From Chitinophagaceae bacterium (lineage in GTDB: Bacteria > Bacteroidota > Bacteroidia > Chitinophagales > Chitinophagaceae): a DNA stretch of 64,000 nt. The notes under the pieces are model-generated. The model saw only the letters and a program-made list of their open reading frames with translations. It did no database searches and was not told the DNA's origin. Position 1 is the stretch's first letter. Each line of letters opens with the position of its first letter. The DNA is taken from the NCBI GenBank assembly GCA_014879565.1, contig JACSRW010000032.1:186001-250000 (forward strand), written 5' to 3'. Shown in pieces: positions 26,653-35,700 of the stretch. Made by a program: the position numbers and the translations under genes.

Positions 26653-26665
26653 CATGGGCAACGGG

Positions 26666-26708
26666 CAAGAAAAAGTCCATAGCGCAGTAAAATTACTTTG
26701 CTATGGAC
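26666..26708 (-). terminator. Long hairpin terminator of the APC permease gene
   Basis: GTCCATAGC (26675-26683) pairs with GCTATGGAC (26700-26708), and AGTAA (26686-26690) pairs with TTACT (26693-26697) inside it, giving one long stem with a two-base apex and one small mismatch. On the minus strand the stem is followed by TTTTTCTTG. It lies about 70 bases downstream of the APC permease stop codon, beyond a heptamer array. Confidence 0.85.
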
Positions 26709-26730
26709 GTATTAAAATGTGTCTTGACTC

Positions 26731-26772
26731 AGACTACAATCTTCAGACTCCTGACTACCGGCTGAAGTCTCC
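26731..26772. repeat. Degenerate heptamer array, six units (nnnCTnn)
   Basis: Six consecutive 7-base units run from 26731. All have CT at positions 4-5, for example AGACTAC and AGACTCC. The array fills the space between the stop codon of the APC permease gene (26781) and its terminator hairpin, so it should be transcribed as 3' untranslated RNA. Confidence 0.55.
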
Positions 26773-26780
26773 CGGTTCAA

Positions 26781-28400
26781 CTACTTACGGGCTTCAAAAT
26801 CATCCGCAGTAGGCAGGATATCGGCATAATTGCGGAGTTTGCTGTGTTTTCGGCTGTACAGGAAATACACCAGCAGCCCCAGCAGCATCCAGGCAAAGGC
26901 GACTTTGAGGGTGCGCTGATCAATGGCCACGATCATCAGGGTACAGATAATAACTCCTAATGCCGATACCAGGGGCGCTGCCGGTGTGCGGAAAGGCCGG
27001 TGCAGGTTGGGCGCTTTACGACGCATAATCCAGACCCCCGCACTTACCAGTACAAAAGCGAAAAGAGTGCCGAAGGAAGTCAGGTCTCCCGCCACACTAC
27101 CCGGTACAAAGGCTGCGAAAAGACCCACAAAAACAAAAAGAATCCAGTTCGCTTTATACGGGGTTTTGAATTTCGGATGCAGTACCCCAAAGGCTTTCGG
27201 GATCAGGCCGTCCTGGCTCATGGTATAAAAAATCCGGCTTTGTCCCATCAGCATCACCAGGATTACCGATGAAAAACCGGCAAGGATGGCAACCGTCACC
27301 GCAGTAGCCAGCCATCCATATCCGGTCATATAGGTTTCAATAGCGTAGGCTACAGAAGCTTCTTTACCGGCTGTTTTGAACTCGGTATAGTTGGCCACAC
27401 CGGTCAGTACGTGACCGAATAAAATATAAAGAATGGTACATACAACCAGCGAGCCAAGGATACCGATGGGCATATCCCTTTTCGGATTTTTGGCTTCCTG
27501 GGCTGCTGTACTCACTGCATCAAAGCCGATAAAGGCGAAGAATACAATGGCTGCTCCGCCCAGTACGCCTCCCCAGCCATGTTTGAATACCCCTTCATGA
27601 CCAGGGGTGCCGGCAGGGATAAAGTAAGGGCTGTGATTGGCTTCTTTTACAAAACTCCAGCCGATGGCAATAAAGAGGATGACGATGGCTACCTTAATGA
27701 ATACGATGATGGCATTCACCATAGCACTTTCCTGAGTACCCTTAATAAGCAGCAGGGTCAGCAATAAGAGAATCAGCAGGGCCGGGGCATTCATAATGCC
27801 ACTGGTTACTGCTACCTGGGAGGAAAGTTCGGCTGGCAGTTTGGCAAACTGGTCCTCTGTCAGGATCAGTACTCCCTCTTTCACCGATTTGGCGGTTTCA
27901 GGGATCGCAGCGGTGATTTTTCCGACCAGTTCACCACTGGCGGCATGCAGGGATTCAAATGGCGAGTGGCACCATTCATAGGGGATGGCCCCTCCCATCA
28001 GGTTGTTTAGATATTCACTCCAGGCAATGGATACGGTTGCTGCCCCCAGCGCATATTCCATGATCAGGGCCCAGCCAATGATCCAGGCAATCAGTTCACC
28101 CATGGTGACATAAGAGTAAGCATACGCACTGCCCGCAATAGGAATCATGGATGCGAATTCAGCATAACAAAGACCGGCAAAGGCACAGCCAATAGCCGCA
28201 ACAATAAAGGAAAGGGTAACGGCAGGGCCCGCAGCTTCAGCGGAAGCGGCTGCTGTACGCACAAACAGACCGGCGCCGATGATCGCTCCGATACCCAGGG
28301 CCACCAGGTTGCCGGCTCCCAGCGTCCTTTTCAGCCCTTTCTCATTATCAGCCACCTGCGCGAGAATCTGGTCAAGCGGCTTTTTGACAAATAAACTCAT
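26781..28400 (-). CDS. APC-family amino acid permease (cationic amino acid transporter type)
   Basis: The 539-residue membrane protein has about twelve to fourteen hydrophobic segments and the APC signature LGIGAIIGAGLFVRT in the first one, with AGSAYAYSYVTMGEL and FFAFIGFDAVSTAAQEAKNP typical of CAT/YfnA-type amino acid carriers. An extra loop around residues 150-200 (rich in Glu/Lys, IPETAKSVKEGVLILTEDQ) is a feature of the Bacteroidota members. It should import amino acids by proton or sodium coupling. A second APC permease lies 62 bases upstream on the same strand. A hairpin terminator follows. Confidence 0.93.
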   Translation of the reverse strand: MSLFVKKPLDQILAQVADNEKGLKRTLGAGNLVALGIGAIIGAGLFVRTAAASAEAAGPAVTLSFIVAAIGCAFAGLCYAEFASMIPIAGSAYAYSYVTMGELIAWIIGWALIMEYALGAATVSIAWSEYLNNLMGGAIPYEWCHSPFESLHAASGELVGKITAAIPETAKSVKEGVLILTEDQFAKLPAELSSQVAVTSGIMNAPALLILLLLTLLLIKGTQESAMVNAIIVFIKVAIVILFIAIGWSFVKEANHSPYFIPAGTPGHEGVFKHGWGGVLGGAAIVFFAFIGFDAVSTAAQEAKNPKRDMPIGILGSLVVCTILYILFGHVLTGVANYTEFKTAGKEASVAYAIETYMTGYGWLATAVTVAILAGFSSVILVMLMGQSRIFYTMSQDGLIPKAFGVLHPKFKTPYKANWILFVFVGLFAAFVPGSVAGDLTSFGTLFAFVLVSAGVWIMRRKAPNLHRPFRTPAAPLVSALGVIICTLMIVAIDQRTLKVAFAWMLLGLLVYFLYSRKHSKLRNYADILPTADDFEARK

Positions 28401-28462
28401 GAAGTTGGTTTTAGTGAGTGACTAAGATAAGTATTGATTACAAAAGTGGTTACGCCTTTTTT

Positions 28463-29899
28463 TCAAACGGTTGCCTGAGCTTTTTTCCGAGAAACCGCCA
28501 GATAATAAAGGGGCACTCCCAGCAACACGATGATAAATCCTGGCCAGGTGTATTCCGGCTTGTAAATAATCAGCAGAATACAGAAAGCGGCGCCCATCAG
28601 GATATACAGGGCCGGCAGAAAGGGGTAGCCAAAGGCTTTATAAGGCCTTTCCGCATCCGGCATTTTTTTCCTTAATATGAAAATACCAAGGATGGTCAGC
28701 ATATAAAAAAGCACGACCACAAAGGATATCATATCCAGCAATTGACCGTATTTACCGCTGAGACTCCATATAGAAGCGGCTATGCACTGGATCCAGAGTG
28801 CCAGCTGGGGGACGGCATTTTTATTGAGTTCGCCTACAGGTCTGAAGAATAATCCGTCTTTAGCCATTGTATAGTATACCCGGGCCCCGGCCAGTATCAG
28901 TCCGTTGTTACAGCCAAAAGTTGAAACCATGATGAGCGCCGCAATCAGCACGGTGCCAAAAGCAGGGAATATTTTATTGGCAGCCGCTACCGCTACCCGG
29001 TCATCTTCCGGAAAGGCCAGTTCATTGAGCGGAAGTACATTCAGGTACATCAGGTTAGCCGACACATATATAACCGTCACAATCAGTGTTCCGAGAAATA
29101 GGCTGAGCCCGATATTCCTTTTCGGGTTCTTCATCTCTCCGGCTATAAATGTCACATTGTTCCAGGCATCACTGCTGAAAATGGAGCCCACCATGGAAGC
29201 GGCTATCGCGCCCAGCAGGGCTGATCCGGCGATCCCGGTCCAGCTGCCACTGAATTTCCCGCCTTCCTCCAGGACAGGTTGGGCTGCTGAAAAACCTGAT
29301 TGCCAGTTTTGCGCCCAGAAACTTTCTTTTGCCAGTAAAAAGCCAAAGATTATCAGACCAAATAAAGCCAGCAGTTTTGCCGACGTAAATAAGGTTTGAA
29401 TAAACTTTCCCTCCTTTACGCCCCGTGAATTAATAAATGTAAGCAGTACAATAATAAAAATGGCTACCAGTTGCCCGGAATAGACTTTTATAATACCGGC
29501 ATCAAAAAGGAAATAATTATTACCCAGTTCGGGAACCAGGTAAGCAAGAAACTTGGAAAAAGCCACACCCACAGCGGCAATTGTAGCCGTCTGGATAACG
29601 GCAAAAAAACTCCAGCCATATAAAAAACCCATCAGGGGATTATAGGCTTCTTTAAGATATACATATTGCCCCCCGGCTTTGGGAAACATCCCGCTCAGTT
29701 CCCCGTAACTGAGGGCCGCTGTCAGGGTCATAAAGCCGGTGATCAGCCACACGGCCACCAGCCAGCCTGCACTGCCCACATACCGGGTGATATCTGCACT
29801 GACAATGAAAATTCCCGAGCCGATCATGGATCCGGCAACAATCATGGTGCCGTCGAATAATCCAAGGCTGGGTTTGAACGAACTTGCGTGTTCAGCCAT
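28463..29899 (-). CDS. APC-family amino acid permease (LAT/SteT-like)
   Basis: The 478-residue protein has about twelve hydrophobic segments and starts with LFDGTMIVAGSMIGSGIFIV, the LAT/SteT form of the APC glycine-rich first helix. Other landmarks are FPKAGGQYVYLKEAYNPLMG and SDAWNNVTFIAGEMKNPKRN. LAT-type members exchange neutral amino acids such as serine and threonine. It is upstream of the CAT-type permease, and the two may form one transcript. The sequence is not closely similar to its neighbour, so this is not a recent duplication. Confidence 0.93.
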   Translation of the reverse strand: MAEHASSFKPSLGLFDGTMIVAGSMIGSGIFIVSADITRYVGSAGWLVAVWLITGFMTLTAALSYGELSGMFPKAGGQYVYLKEAYNPLMGFLYGWSFFAVIQTATIAAVGVAFSKFLAYLVPELGNNYFLFDAGIIKVYSGQLVAIFIIVLLTFINSRGVKEGKFIQTLFTSAKLLALFGLIIFGFLLAKESFWAQNWQSGFSAAQPVLEEGGKFSGSWTGIAGSALLGAIAASMVGSIFSSDAWNNVTFIAGEMKNPKRNIGLSLFLGTLIVTVIYVSANLMYLNVLPLNELAFPEDDRVAVAAANKIFPAFGTVLIAALIMVSTFGCNNGLILAGARVYYTMAKDGLFFRPVGELNKNAVPQLALWIQCIAASIWSLSGKYGQLLDMISFVVVLFYMLTILGIFILRKKMPDAERPYKAFGYPFLPALYILMGAAFCILLIIYKPEYTWPGFIIVLLGVPLYYLAVSRKKAQATV

Positions 29900-30047
29900 A
29901 CAATCAGTTTTGGTTCCTGTTTAAATAGAGGGGAAAATACAGATTTCCGGCTAAACGCTTAAAAAAGAATTAATAACGGGCTTTTTTTAATTTTTCGGAT
30001 GACTATTTTTACCGATTTTCGGACCTCTTAAAACACAGACCGCTGCC

Positions 30048-31319
30048 ATGTCAAAAGCCAACAAACTTACTCTCTGGATCGTCATCGCCATGATACTGGG
30101 AATCGTGGCCGGTTACCTGGTACATGAAAACTATCCGCAGGCCACCATCAAGACCTTCTCGGATAATATAAAATTGCTGACTACGATCTTTCTGCGCCTG
30201 GTGCAGATGATTATTGCGCCCATTGTTTTCTGTACCCTGGTAGTGGGAATTGCCAAACTGGGCGACCTGAAAACTGTTGGCCGGGTGGGGGGCAAGGCTA
30301 TGCTCTGGTTCGTTTCCGCTTCTCTGATTTCCCTGGCCCTCGGATTGATACTGGTGACAACCTTTAAGCCGGGAGTGGGTATGGATATCAGCAATGTGGA
30401 CAAATCGGCCGTTACTGATCTGGTTGATAAATCCAAAGGGTTCTCCCTCGCAAAATTTGTAGAGCATGTGGTGCCCCGGTCCATCATAGAAGCAATGGCG
30501 GTAAATGAGATTTTACAAATAGTGGTCTTTTCTATCTTTTTCGGCATTGCGCTTACTGCCCTGGGCAAAAGAGGGGAAAGTATTATACATGCGCTGGATA
30601 CCATCGGGCATGTGTCACTTAAAATGGTGGGTTATGTTATGATTATGGCCCCCCTGGGGGTATTCGGGGCTATGGCCTCCGCTATCGCGAAAAGCGGGTT
30701 GGGCATACTTTCCACCTTTGGTGTCTATGTGGGTGAATTTTACCTGGGCCTCCTGATTCTCTGGCTGCTGATGCTGATGGTGGGCTACCTGATCCTGAAA
30801 AAAAGGCTGCCCCATCTGCTGCGAAGGATTGCTTCCCCGATGGCGATTGCCTTTAACACCGCCAGCAGTGAAGCGGTCTATCCCAAACTGGTGGAGGAGA
30901 TGGAACGCTTTGGATGCAAGGATAAAATTGTCTCCTTTGTACTGCCACTCGGGTATTCTTTTAACCTCGATGGCAGTATGATGTATATGACTTTTGCCAG
31001 TATGTTTATCGCGCAGGCTTATGGCATTACCTCCATAACCGGGGATGTGGGACAACAAATTGTTATGCTCCTGGTTTTCCTTGTTACCAGCAAGGGAATT
31101 GCCGGTGTGCCCAGGGCCTCCCTCGTGGTGGTGCTGGCCACCGGGGCTATGTTTGGTATCCCGGCCGATGGGGTAGGGCTGATCCTGGCGATTGATGTAT
31201 TTTGCGATATGGGCCGCACCATGACCAATGTACTGGGCAATGCCCTGGCCACGGCAGCGGTGAGTAAATGGGAGGGGGAACTGGAGCCAACCGGGCACCA
31301 GCATCCTCATCATGCGTAA
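30048..31319 (+). CDS. Dicarboxylate/amino acid:cation symporter (DAACS family)
   Basis: The 423-residue membrane protein matches GltP/DctA-type carriers: FLRLVQMIIAPIVFCTLVVGI (long helix), the reentrant-loop serine-rich motif NTASSEAVYPKL, FVLPLGYSFNLDGSMMYMTF with the NMDGT-like NLDGS, and DVFCDMGRTMTNVLGNALAT near the end. Such carriers import glutamate, aspartate or C4-dicarboxylates with protons or sodium. The C-terminus is His-rich (GHQHPHHA). It is 148 bases from the divergent LAT-type gene and 21 bases upstream of DedA, so it probably starts an operon. Confidence 0.94.
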   Translation: MSKANKLTLWIVIAMILGIVAGYLVHENYPQATIKTFSDNIKLLTTIFLRLVQMIIAPIVFCTLVVGIAKLGDLKTVGRVGGKAMLWFVSASLISLALGLILVTTFKPGVGMDISNVDKSAVTDLVDKSKGFSLAKFVEHVVPRSIIEAMAVNEILQIVVFSIFFGIALTALGKRGESIIHALDTIGHVSLKMVGYVMIMAPLGVFGAMASAIAKSGLGILSTFGVYVGEFYLGLLILWLLMLMVGYLILKKRLPHLLRRIASPMAIAFNTASSEAVYPKLVEEMERFGCKDKIVSFVLPLGYSFNLDGSMMYMTFASMFIAQAYGITSITGDVGQQIVMLLVFLVTSKGIAGVPRASLVVVLATGAMFGIPADGVGLILAIDVFCDMGRTMTNVLGNALATAAVSKWEGELEPTGHQHPHHA

Positions 31320-31340
31320 TACTAAAACTGAATCTGAACT

Positions 31341-32090
31341 ATGTTTTTACTGGATGCATTTCACTGGAGCCAGTTATTACAGCCCCAGTGGTACGTGGAA
31401 AATGGCGGTCTCTGGTTACTTTTGTTTGTCGTGTTCGCGGAAACGGGTCTTTTTGTGGGATTCTTCCTTCCCGGGGATTCCCTGCTGTTTGTGACGGGTA
31501 TATTTGCGCACCAGATTAAAACCAGTGCCGGTGAGGTCGGTCCGGGCCTGGGTTACCAGTTCCTGAAATTGTTTGGCATGCCCTTTAACTATCCGCCGAT
31601 ACTTGATCTGCTTGTATTGGTGGGGCTGATTTCAGCCGCTGGTATATTGGGCAATATGGTGGGTTACTGGACCGGCCGGAAAGTGGGTCCCGCCATGTAT
31701 CACTGGAAAGACCGTTTCCTTTTTAAGAAAAAGTATTTGCACCAGGCCCACGATTTTTATGAAAAGCACGGCGGACTGGCCGTTATCGGGGCCCGTTTCC
31801 TGCCCATCGTCAGAACCTTTGCCCCCATTGTGGCAGGGATCGTGGAAATGGACCGCAAAAAATTCCATTTCTTCAATGTAGTGGGCAGTTTTGCCTGGGT
31901 CTTTACCATGGTTTTCGGCGGGTTTTACCTGCAGAAATGGATCATGCAGTGGTTTGGTTTTGATCTGAAAGAACATCTTGAAATCATTGTGTTGGGTATT
32001 GTGCTGGTAACAACCGCTCCGGTGTTTATAAAGATGTTATCCAAACATACCCCCCGTACAGGCGGGCACCCTCCGAAACAAAGCAACTAA
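31341..32090 (+). CDS. DedA-family membrane protein
   Basis: The 249-residue protein has the DedA/VTT pattern: FVVFAETGLFVGFFLPGDSLLF with the E-x-G-x-x-x-P-G-[DE]-S-like motif, then GNMVGYWTGRKVG, KYLHQAHDFYEKHGGLAVI, and ARFLPIVRTFAPIVAGIVEM. DedA proteins are thought to flip polyprenyl phosphate or phospholipids and affect membrane potential. It sits between the DAACS symporter (21 bases upstream) and an MFS carrier (nine bases downstream). Confidence 0.94.
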   Translation: MFLLDAFHWSQLLQPQWYVENGGLWLLLFVVFAETGLFVGFFLPGDSLLFVTGIFAHQIKTSAGEVGPGLGYQFLKLFGMPFNYPPILDLLVLVGLISAAGILGNMVGYWTGRKVGPAMYHWKDRFLFKKKYLHQAHDFYEKHGGLAVIGARFLPIVRTFAPIVAGIVEMDRKKFHFFNVVGSFAWVFTMVFGGFYLQKWIMQWFGFDLKEHLEIIVLGIVLVTTAPVFIKMLSKHTPRTGGHPPKQSN

Positions 32091-32099
32091 AATAAGTAT

Positions 32100-33335
32100 A
32101 TGAAACAGGCCCCCCCTGCTTCCATATTCAGTATTCCGGTAATTGTGGCCGCCCTTGGCTATTTTGTGGATATCTATGATCTACTGCTTTTCGGGATCAT
32201 CCGGGTACCCAGCCTTCAATCGCTCGGACTCAGTCCGGAAGACGTGACGACCAAAGGGGAAACCATCCTGCAATGGCAAATGTGGGGATTACTGATCGGG
32301 GGTATTGTGGCGGGTGTGATTGGCGACCGCAAAGGCAGACTGAGTGTGCTTTTTGGCTCCATTCTTCTCTATTCACTTGCCAATATCGCCAATGGGCTCG
32401 TGGAAACTGTGGAACAGTATAAATGGATCCGGTTTATTGCCGGGATCGGACTGGCCGGGGAACTGGGAGTGGGTATCACCCTGGTTTCTGAAATTACCCC
32501 AAAGGAAAAAAGAGGCATCGCCACCTCCCTCGTGGCAGGGATCGGTTTACTGGGAGCCGTTGTGGCGTTTATCATGAAGGAGAATTTTAACTGGCGTATT
32601 TGTTATTTTATAGGTGGCGGACTGGGCATGCTTTTGCTGATCCTCCGGGTATCGGTTTACGAATCAGGGATGTTTCATTCCGTAAAACAATTGGACGTAC
32701 AACGGGGGAATTTTTTCATGCTCTTCACCAGCGGAGAACGGTTTAAACGCTACCTCTGTGGAATACTGATCGGGTTGCCTACCTGGTATGTTATAGGTGT
32801 CCTTGTGACCTTCTCCAGTGAATTTGCCAAACATTTCGGCATTACGGAGAAAGTGGATCCGGGCCGGGCCATCATGTTCGCCTATGCGGCAATTTCAGCC
32901 GGCGATATTCTGATTGGCCTGCTGAGCCAGTGGATGCGCAGCAGAAAGAATGCCTTGTTTATTTTCTACGGTATTACCGCGGTATTTATGGTTTTGTATT
33001 TCACGACCCAGTGGGAAGGAACCGCGGCCAATATGTACTGGCTCTGTGCCGGCCTGGGTTTTGGTACCGGATTCTGGGCCATATTCGTCACCATGGGGGC
33101 CGAACAGTTTGGCACCAATCTCCGCGCAACAGCAGCCACCACCATCCCGAATATGGTGCGGGGAATGCTGGCAATTCTGATCCTGCCGCTATTCAAATGG
33201 CTGCGGGGAATGGAAGGGGTGGGCTATGTTAACAGTGGTATATACACCGGTATCGTCATCATGTTAATAGCGGTGGTGGCGGCCTTATTCACTAAAGAAA
33301 CCTTTCACAAGGATCTGGATTTTGTGGAAATGTAA
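32100..33335 (+). CDS. MFS transporter (sugar/metabolite:H+ symporter-like)
   Basis: The 411-residue protein has twelve predicted membrane segments. The first starts ALGYFVDIYDLLLFG and the loop between helices 2 and 3 contains GDRKGRLSV, the classical MFS motif A. GIATSLVAGIGLLGAVVAF and RATAATTIPNMVRGML are consistent with the metabolite:H+ symporter (MHS) type or its Bacteroidota relatives. The substrate cannot be told. It starts nine bases after DedA and ends three bases before a glycosyltransferase gene. Confidence 0.9.
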   Translation: MKQAPPASIFSIPVIVAALGYFVDIYDLLLFGIIRVPSLQSLGLSPEDVTTKGETILQWQMWGLLIGGIVAGVIGDRKGRLSVLFGSILLYSLANIANGLVETVEQYKWIRFIAGIGLAGELGVGITLVSEITPKEKRGIATSLVAGIGLLGAVVAFIMKENFNWRICYFIGGGLGMLLLILRVSVYESGMFHSVKQLDVQRGNFFMLFTSGERFKRYLCGILIGLPTWYVIGVLVTFSSEFAKHFGITEKVDPGRAIMFAYAAISAGDILIGLLSQWMRSRKNALFIFYGITAVFMVLYFTTQWEGTAANMYWLCAGLGFGTGFWAIFVTMGAEQFGTNLRATAATTIPNMVRGMLAILILPLFKWLRGMEGVGYVNSGIYTGIVIMLIAVVAALFTKETFHKDLDFVEM

Positions 33336-33338
33336 GTT

Positions 33339-34382
33339 ATGGAAGCACACGATGACCAGACAAAGGATTCGCTTCTGCACGGGGAAATGCCCCCGGCTAA
33401 AAGGAAATTCCTGCTCATCCGTTTTTCCTCCATCGGGGATATTGTACTCACTACACCGGTCATTCGTTGTCTGAAAACACAGCTGCCCGATGCGGAAGTT
33501 CATTTCCTCGTAAGAGACCGGTTTCTCCCGGTTATACAGCATAATCCGTATATTGATAAAATTCACGTACTGGCACACAGCTGGGAACTGATGATCGAAG
33601 AATTAAGAACCGAGAACTTCGATTACATCATCGATCTGCATCATAATACAAAAACGCTCCGGGTGAAAAGGGCGTTGAAAAAAAAGTCATTCTCTTTTTA
33701 CAAACTGAATATTCAAAAGTATTTACTCACTGCGTTTAAGATCAATTTGCTTCCCCGGATGCATATTGTAGACCGGTACCTGAAAACGGTGGAAAGCTTC
33801 GGCGTGAAAAACGATGGCCGGGGACTGGATTATTTTATTAGTCAGACGGAAGAAACCCGGCGGGAAGATATTCCCGTATCCCATTCAGCCGGTTATATTG
33901 CCTGTGTAATCGGCGCTGCGCATGGAACCAAACGCTGGCCGGTGCATAAATGGAAGGAATTATGTGCGAATTTGAATTATCCCATAATGTTATTGGGCGG
34001 ACCGGAAGACCGCGAAAGGGGAGAAGAGATCGCGTCGGCAGATACCGTGAAAGTCTATAATTCCTGCGGTAAATTTTCGCTCAATGAAAGCGCCGACCTG
34101 GTCCGTAAAGCGAAACTGGTGATCACCAATGATACCGGTCTGATGCATATTGCCGCAGCCTATAAAAAAGTGATTATATCTCTTTGGGGAAATACGGTTC
34201 CCGCATTCGGCATGACACCTTATTACGGTGATTTTTCGCTGAATTTTCTCGCCTTGCAAACAAAAACCTGGTGCCGGCCCTGTTCCAAGATCGGATACAA
34301 TAAATGTCCGCTCGGCCATTTCCGGTGTATGGAGAATATTCAGGCGGCAGATGTAATAGAAAAAGCCAGGCAAAAGATTTAA
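33339..34382 (+). CDS. Glycosyltransferase family 9 (ADP-heptose:LPS heptosyltransferase-like)
   Basis: The 347-residue protein has the GT9 pattern: RKFLLIRFSSIGDIVLTTPV near the N-terminus, DYIIDLHHNTKTLRVKR, GYIACVIGAAHGTKRWP at the domain boundary, and the nucleotide-sugar-binding ITNDTGLMHIAAAYKKVII with LWGNTVPAFGMTPY in the second domain. GT9 enzymes add heptose to the lipopolysaccharide core. A Cys-rich segment (WCRPCSKIGYNKCPLGHFRC) near the end is common in this branch. It is the last gene of the DAACS-DedA-MFS-GT9 cluster. Confidence 0.93.
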   Translation: MEAHDDQTKDSLLHGEMPPAKRKFLLIRFSSIGDIVLTTPVIRCLKTQLPDAEVHFLVRDRFLPVIQHNPYIDKIHVLAHSWELMIEELRTENFDYIIDLHHNTKTLRVKRALKKKSFSFYKLNIQKYLLTAFKINLLPRMHIVDRYLKTVESFGVKNDGRGLDYFISQTEETRREDIPVSHSAGYIACVIGAAHGTKRWPVHKWKELCANLNYPIMLLGGPEDRERGEEIASADTVKVYNSCGKFSLNESADLVRKAKLVITNDTGLMHIAAAYKKVIISLWGNTVPAFGMTPYYGDFSLNFLALQTKTWCRPCSKIGYNKCPLGHFRCMENIQAADVIEKARQKI

Positions 34383-34433
34383 TACTCCCTCGCGGGAGAA
34401 TGCCTGACTCTCACTCTAAGCCGGGTGAATGGC

Positions 34434-34541
34434 TTAGTTCATGAAGAATGCTGCCAGCAAAGCAAAAGTGACAAGAAAGCCACCGATTACCAGGCGGGCC
34501 TGAACATCTTCATTCTTAATCATGAGTTTAATTTTCTTCAT
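34434..34541 (-). CDS. Small single-span membrane protein, 35 aa
   Basis: A short minus-strand frame reads MKKIKLMIKNEDVQARLVIG and continues GFLVTFALLAAFFMN to a TAA. It has a basic N-terminus, a polar stretch, and one hydrophobic segment of about 16 residues, which is the pattern of a real small membrane protein. It lies in a 361-base gap that has no other gene. A stem of CTAAGCC (34416-34422) and GGCTTAG (34431-34437) overlaps its stop codon. I do not know a family name; a conserved small membrane peptide is likely but not proven. Confidence 0.55.
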   Translation of the reverse strand: MKKIKLMIKNEDVQARLVIGGFLVTFALLAAFFMN

Positions 34542-34743
34542 AACCTGATTTTTAAGTTTAATAAACAATTAAAAACAGGTTTTCCGGGGGACTGGATAGG
34601 CAATCGAAGGATACGAATTGCTAGGTGTAGCTGTAACAAAAGTAGAACTCCCTTTGATAACCTGCAAGACTGTGAGTAAATATTTTGATTAGGAAATATA
34701 CGATTCCGGGTCAAGAACACGGATTTCCTACCTTTAATCATCT

Positions 34744-35673
34744 ATGCGACTGATTATTATCAGTATAAGTCTGTTCTCAGCCCTGTACACCCTGCCGGTT
34801 AACGGTCAGATGATCGACTCATTTCGACTGAGCCCGGGCGTGAAAATCACCCTGGACCGGCCTTCACGGCTAAAAGGAACGGGTCCCGTTCAGCTGATTA
34901 TCTACGCCCTGCCCAACGGAAACAGTACGGAATGGGCGATGGGTAAAAAACCTGTTCCTGGAGAGGACTGGCATTATGATATTCAGCATATCCGGGCGCA
35001 GACCGGATTCATCCGCCGGCAATTCAGGCATAAAAACTTTGTGGTAGCCTACCTGGAAAACGACCTGAAAAGCTGGCCCGCCTGGAAAAAAAAACACCCG
35101 GATTATTCTGTTATTATCCCCAAACTGGTTGACTCACTCCGTTCATTTTTTTCCCGGCGAAAAGTGGAAGTACATCTGAACGGGCATAGCGGCGGCGGCA
35201 GTTTTATTTTTGGTTACATCGGATCGGTCAGCAAAATTCCTTACTATATCACCCGTATCAGTTTCCTGGACAGTGATTATGGATATACATCGGAGTATAC
35301 AGCTAAACTGGTGAAATGGCTGCTGACAGATAAGAAAAAAAACCTGACGGTATTTGCATACAATGATGCGGAGGCGCTTTACCAGGGAAAGAGGGTGGTA
35401 TCTGATACAGGGGGCACCTGGTTTCGCAGTAACCTGATGATGCAGCACTTGTCGGTTTACTGGCAGTTTGTTGCCCATGACAGGGATAGCCTGATCCGCT
35501 ACAAAAGTACAACGGGCCGGATTCAGTTTCTTTTTAAACGTAATCCCGACAAAGGTATTTATCATACTCAGCAGGTGGAACGAAACGGGTTTATTCACTC
35601 CGTGCTCGCCGGCACCCGGAAGGAAGAGAAGGATTATCAGTATTATGGCCCCCGCGCCTACCACCCCGATTAA
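34744..35673 (+). CDS. Secreted protein with alpha/beta-hydrolase-like nucleophile motif
   Basis: The 309-residue protein has a signal peptide (MRLIIISISLFSALYTLPVNG). The core has VQLIIYALPNGN, FVVAYLENDLKSWPAW and VEVHLNGHSGGGSFIFGYIG, where GHSGG is a nucleophile-elbow G-x-S-x-G motif, and SFLDSDYGYTSEY could hold the acid. A His that would complete a triad may be IHSVLAG near the end. I infer an alpha/beta hydrolase fold, exported to the periplasm or outside; the exact family and substrate are unknown. A TACCTTTA near-match to the -7 box lies just before the start. Confidence 0.65.
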   Translation: MRLIIISISLFSALYTLPVNGQMIDSFRLSPGVKITLDRPSRLKGTGPVQLIIYALPNGNSTEWAMGKKPVPGEDWHYDIQHIRAQTGFIRRQFRHKNFVVAYLENDLKSWPAWKKKHPDYSVIIPKLVDSLRSFFSRRKVEVHLNGHSGGGSFIFGYIGSVSKIPYYITRISFLDSDYGYTSEYTAKLVKWLLTDKKKNLTVFAYNDAEALYQGKRVVSDTGGTWFRSNLMMQHLSVYWQFVAHDRDSLIRYKSTTGRIQFLFKRNPDKGIYHTQQVERNGFIHSVLAGTRKEEKDYQYYGPRAYHPD

Positions 35674-35700
35674 TTACTTACTGTCTGTTGCCTTCTCCCT
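35673..35700. repeat. Degenerate heptamer array filling a convergent gap
   Basis: Four consecutive 7-base units, all ending in T, for example ATTACTT and GTTGCCT, occupy almost exactly the 26 bases between the stop codon of the secreted hydrolase gene (35671-35673) and that of the ABC-F gene (35700-35702). The units resemble those at 41172 and 48323. Confidence 0.5.
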
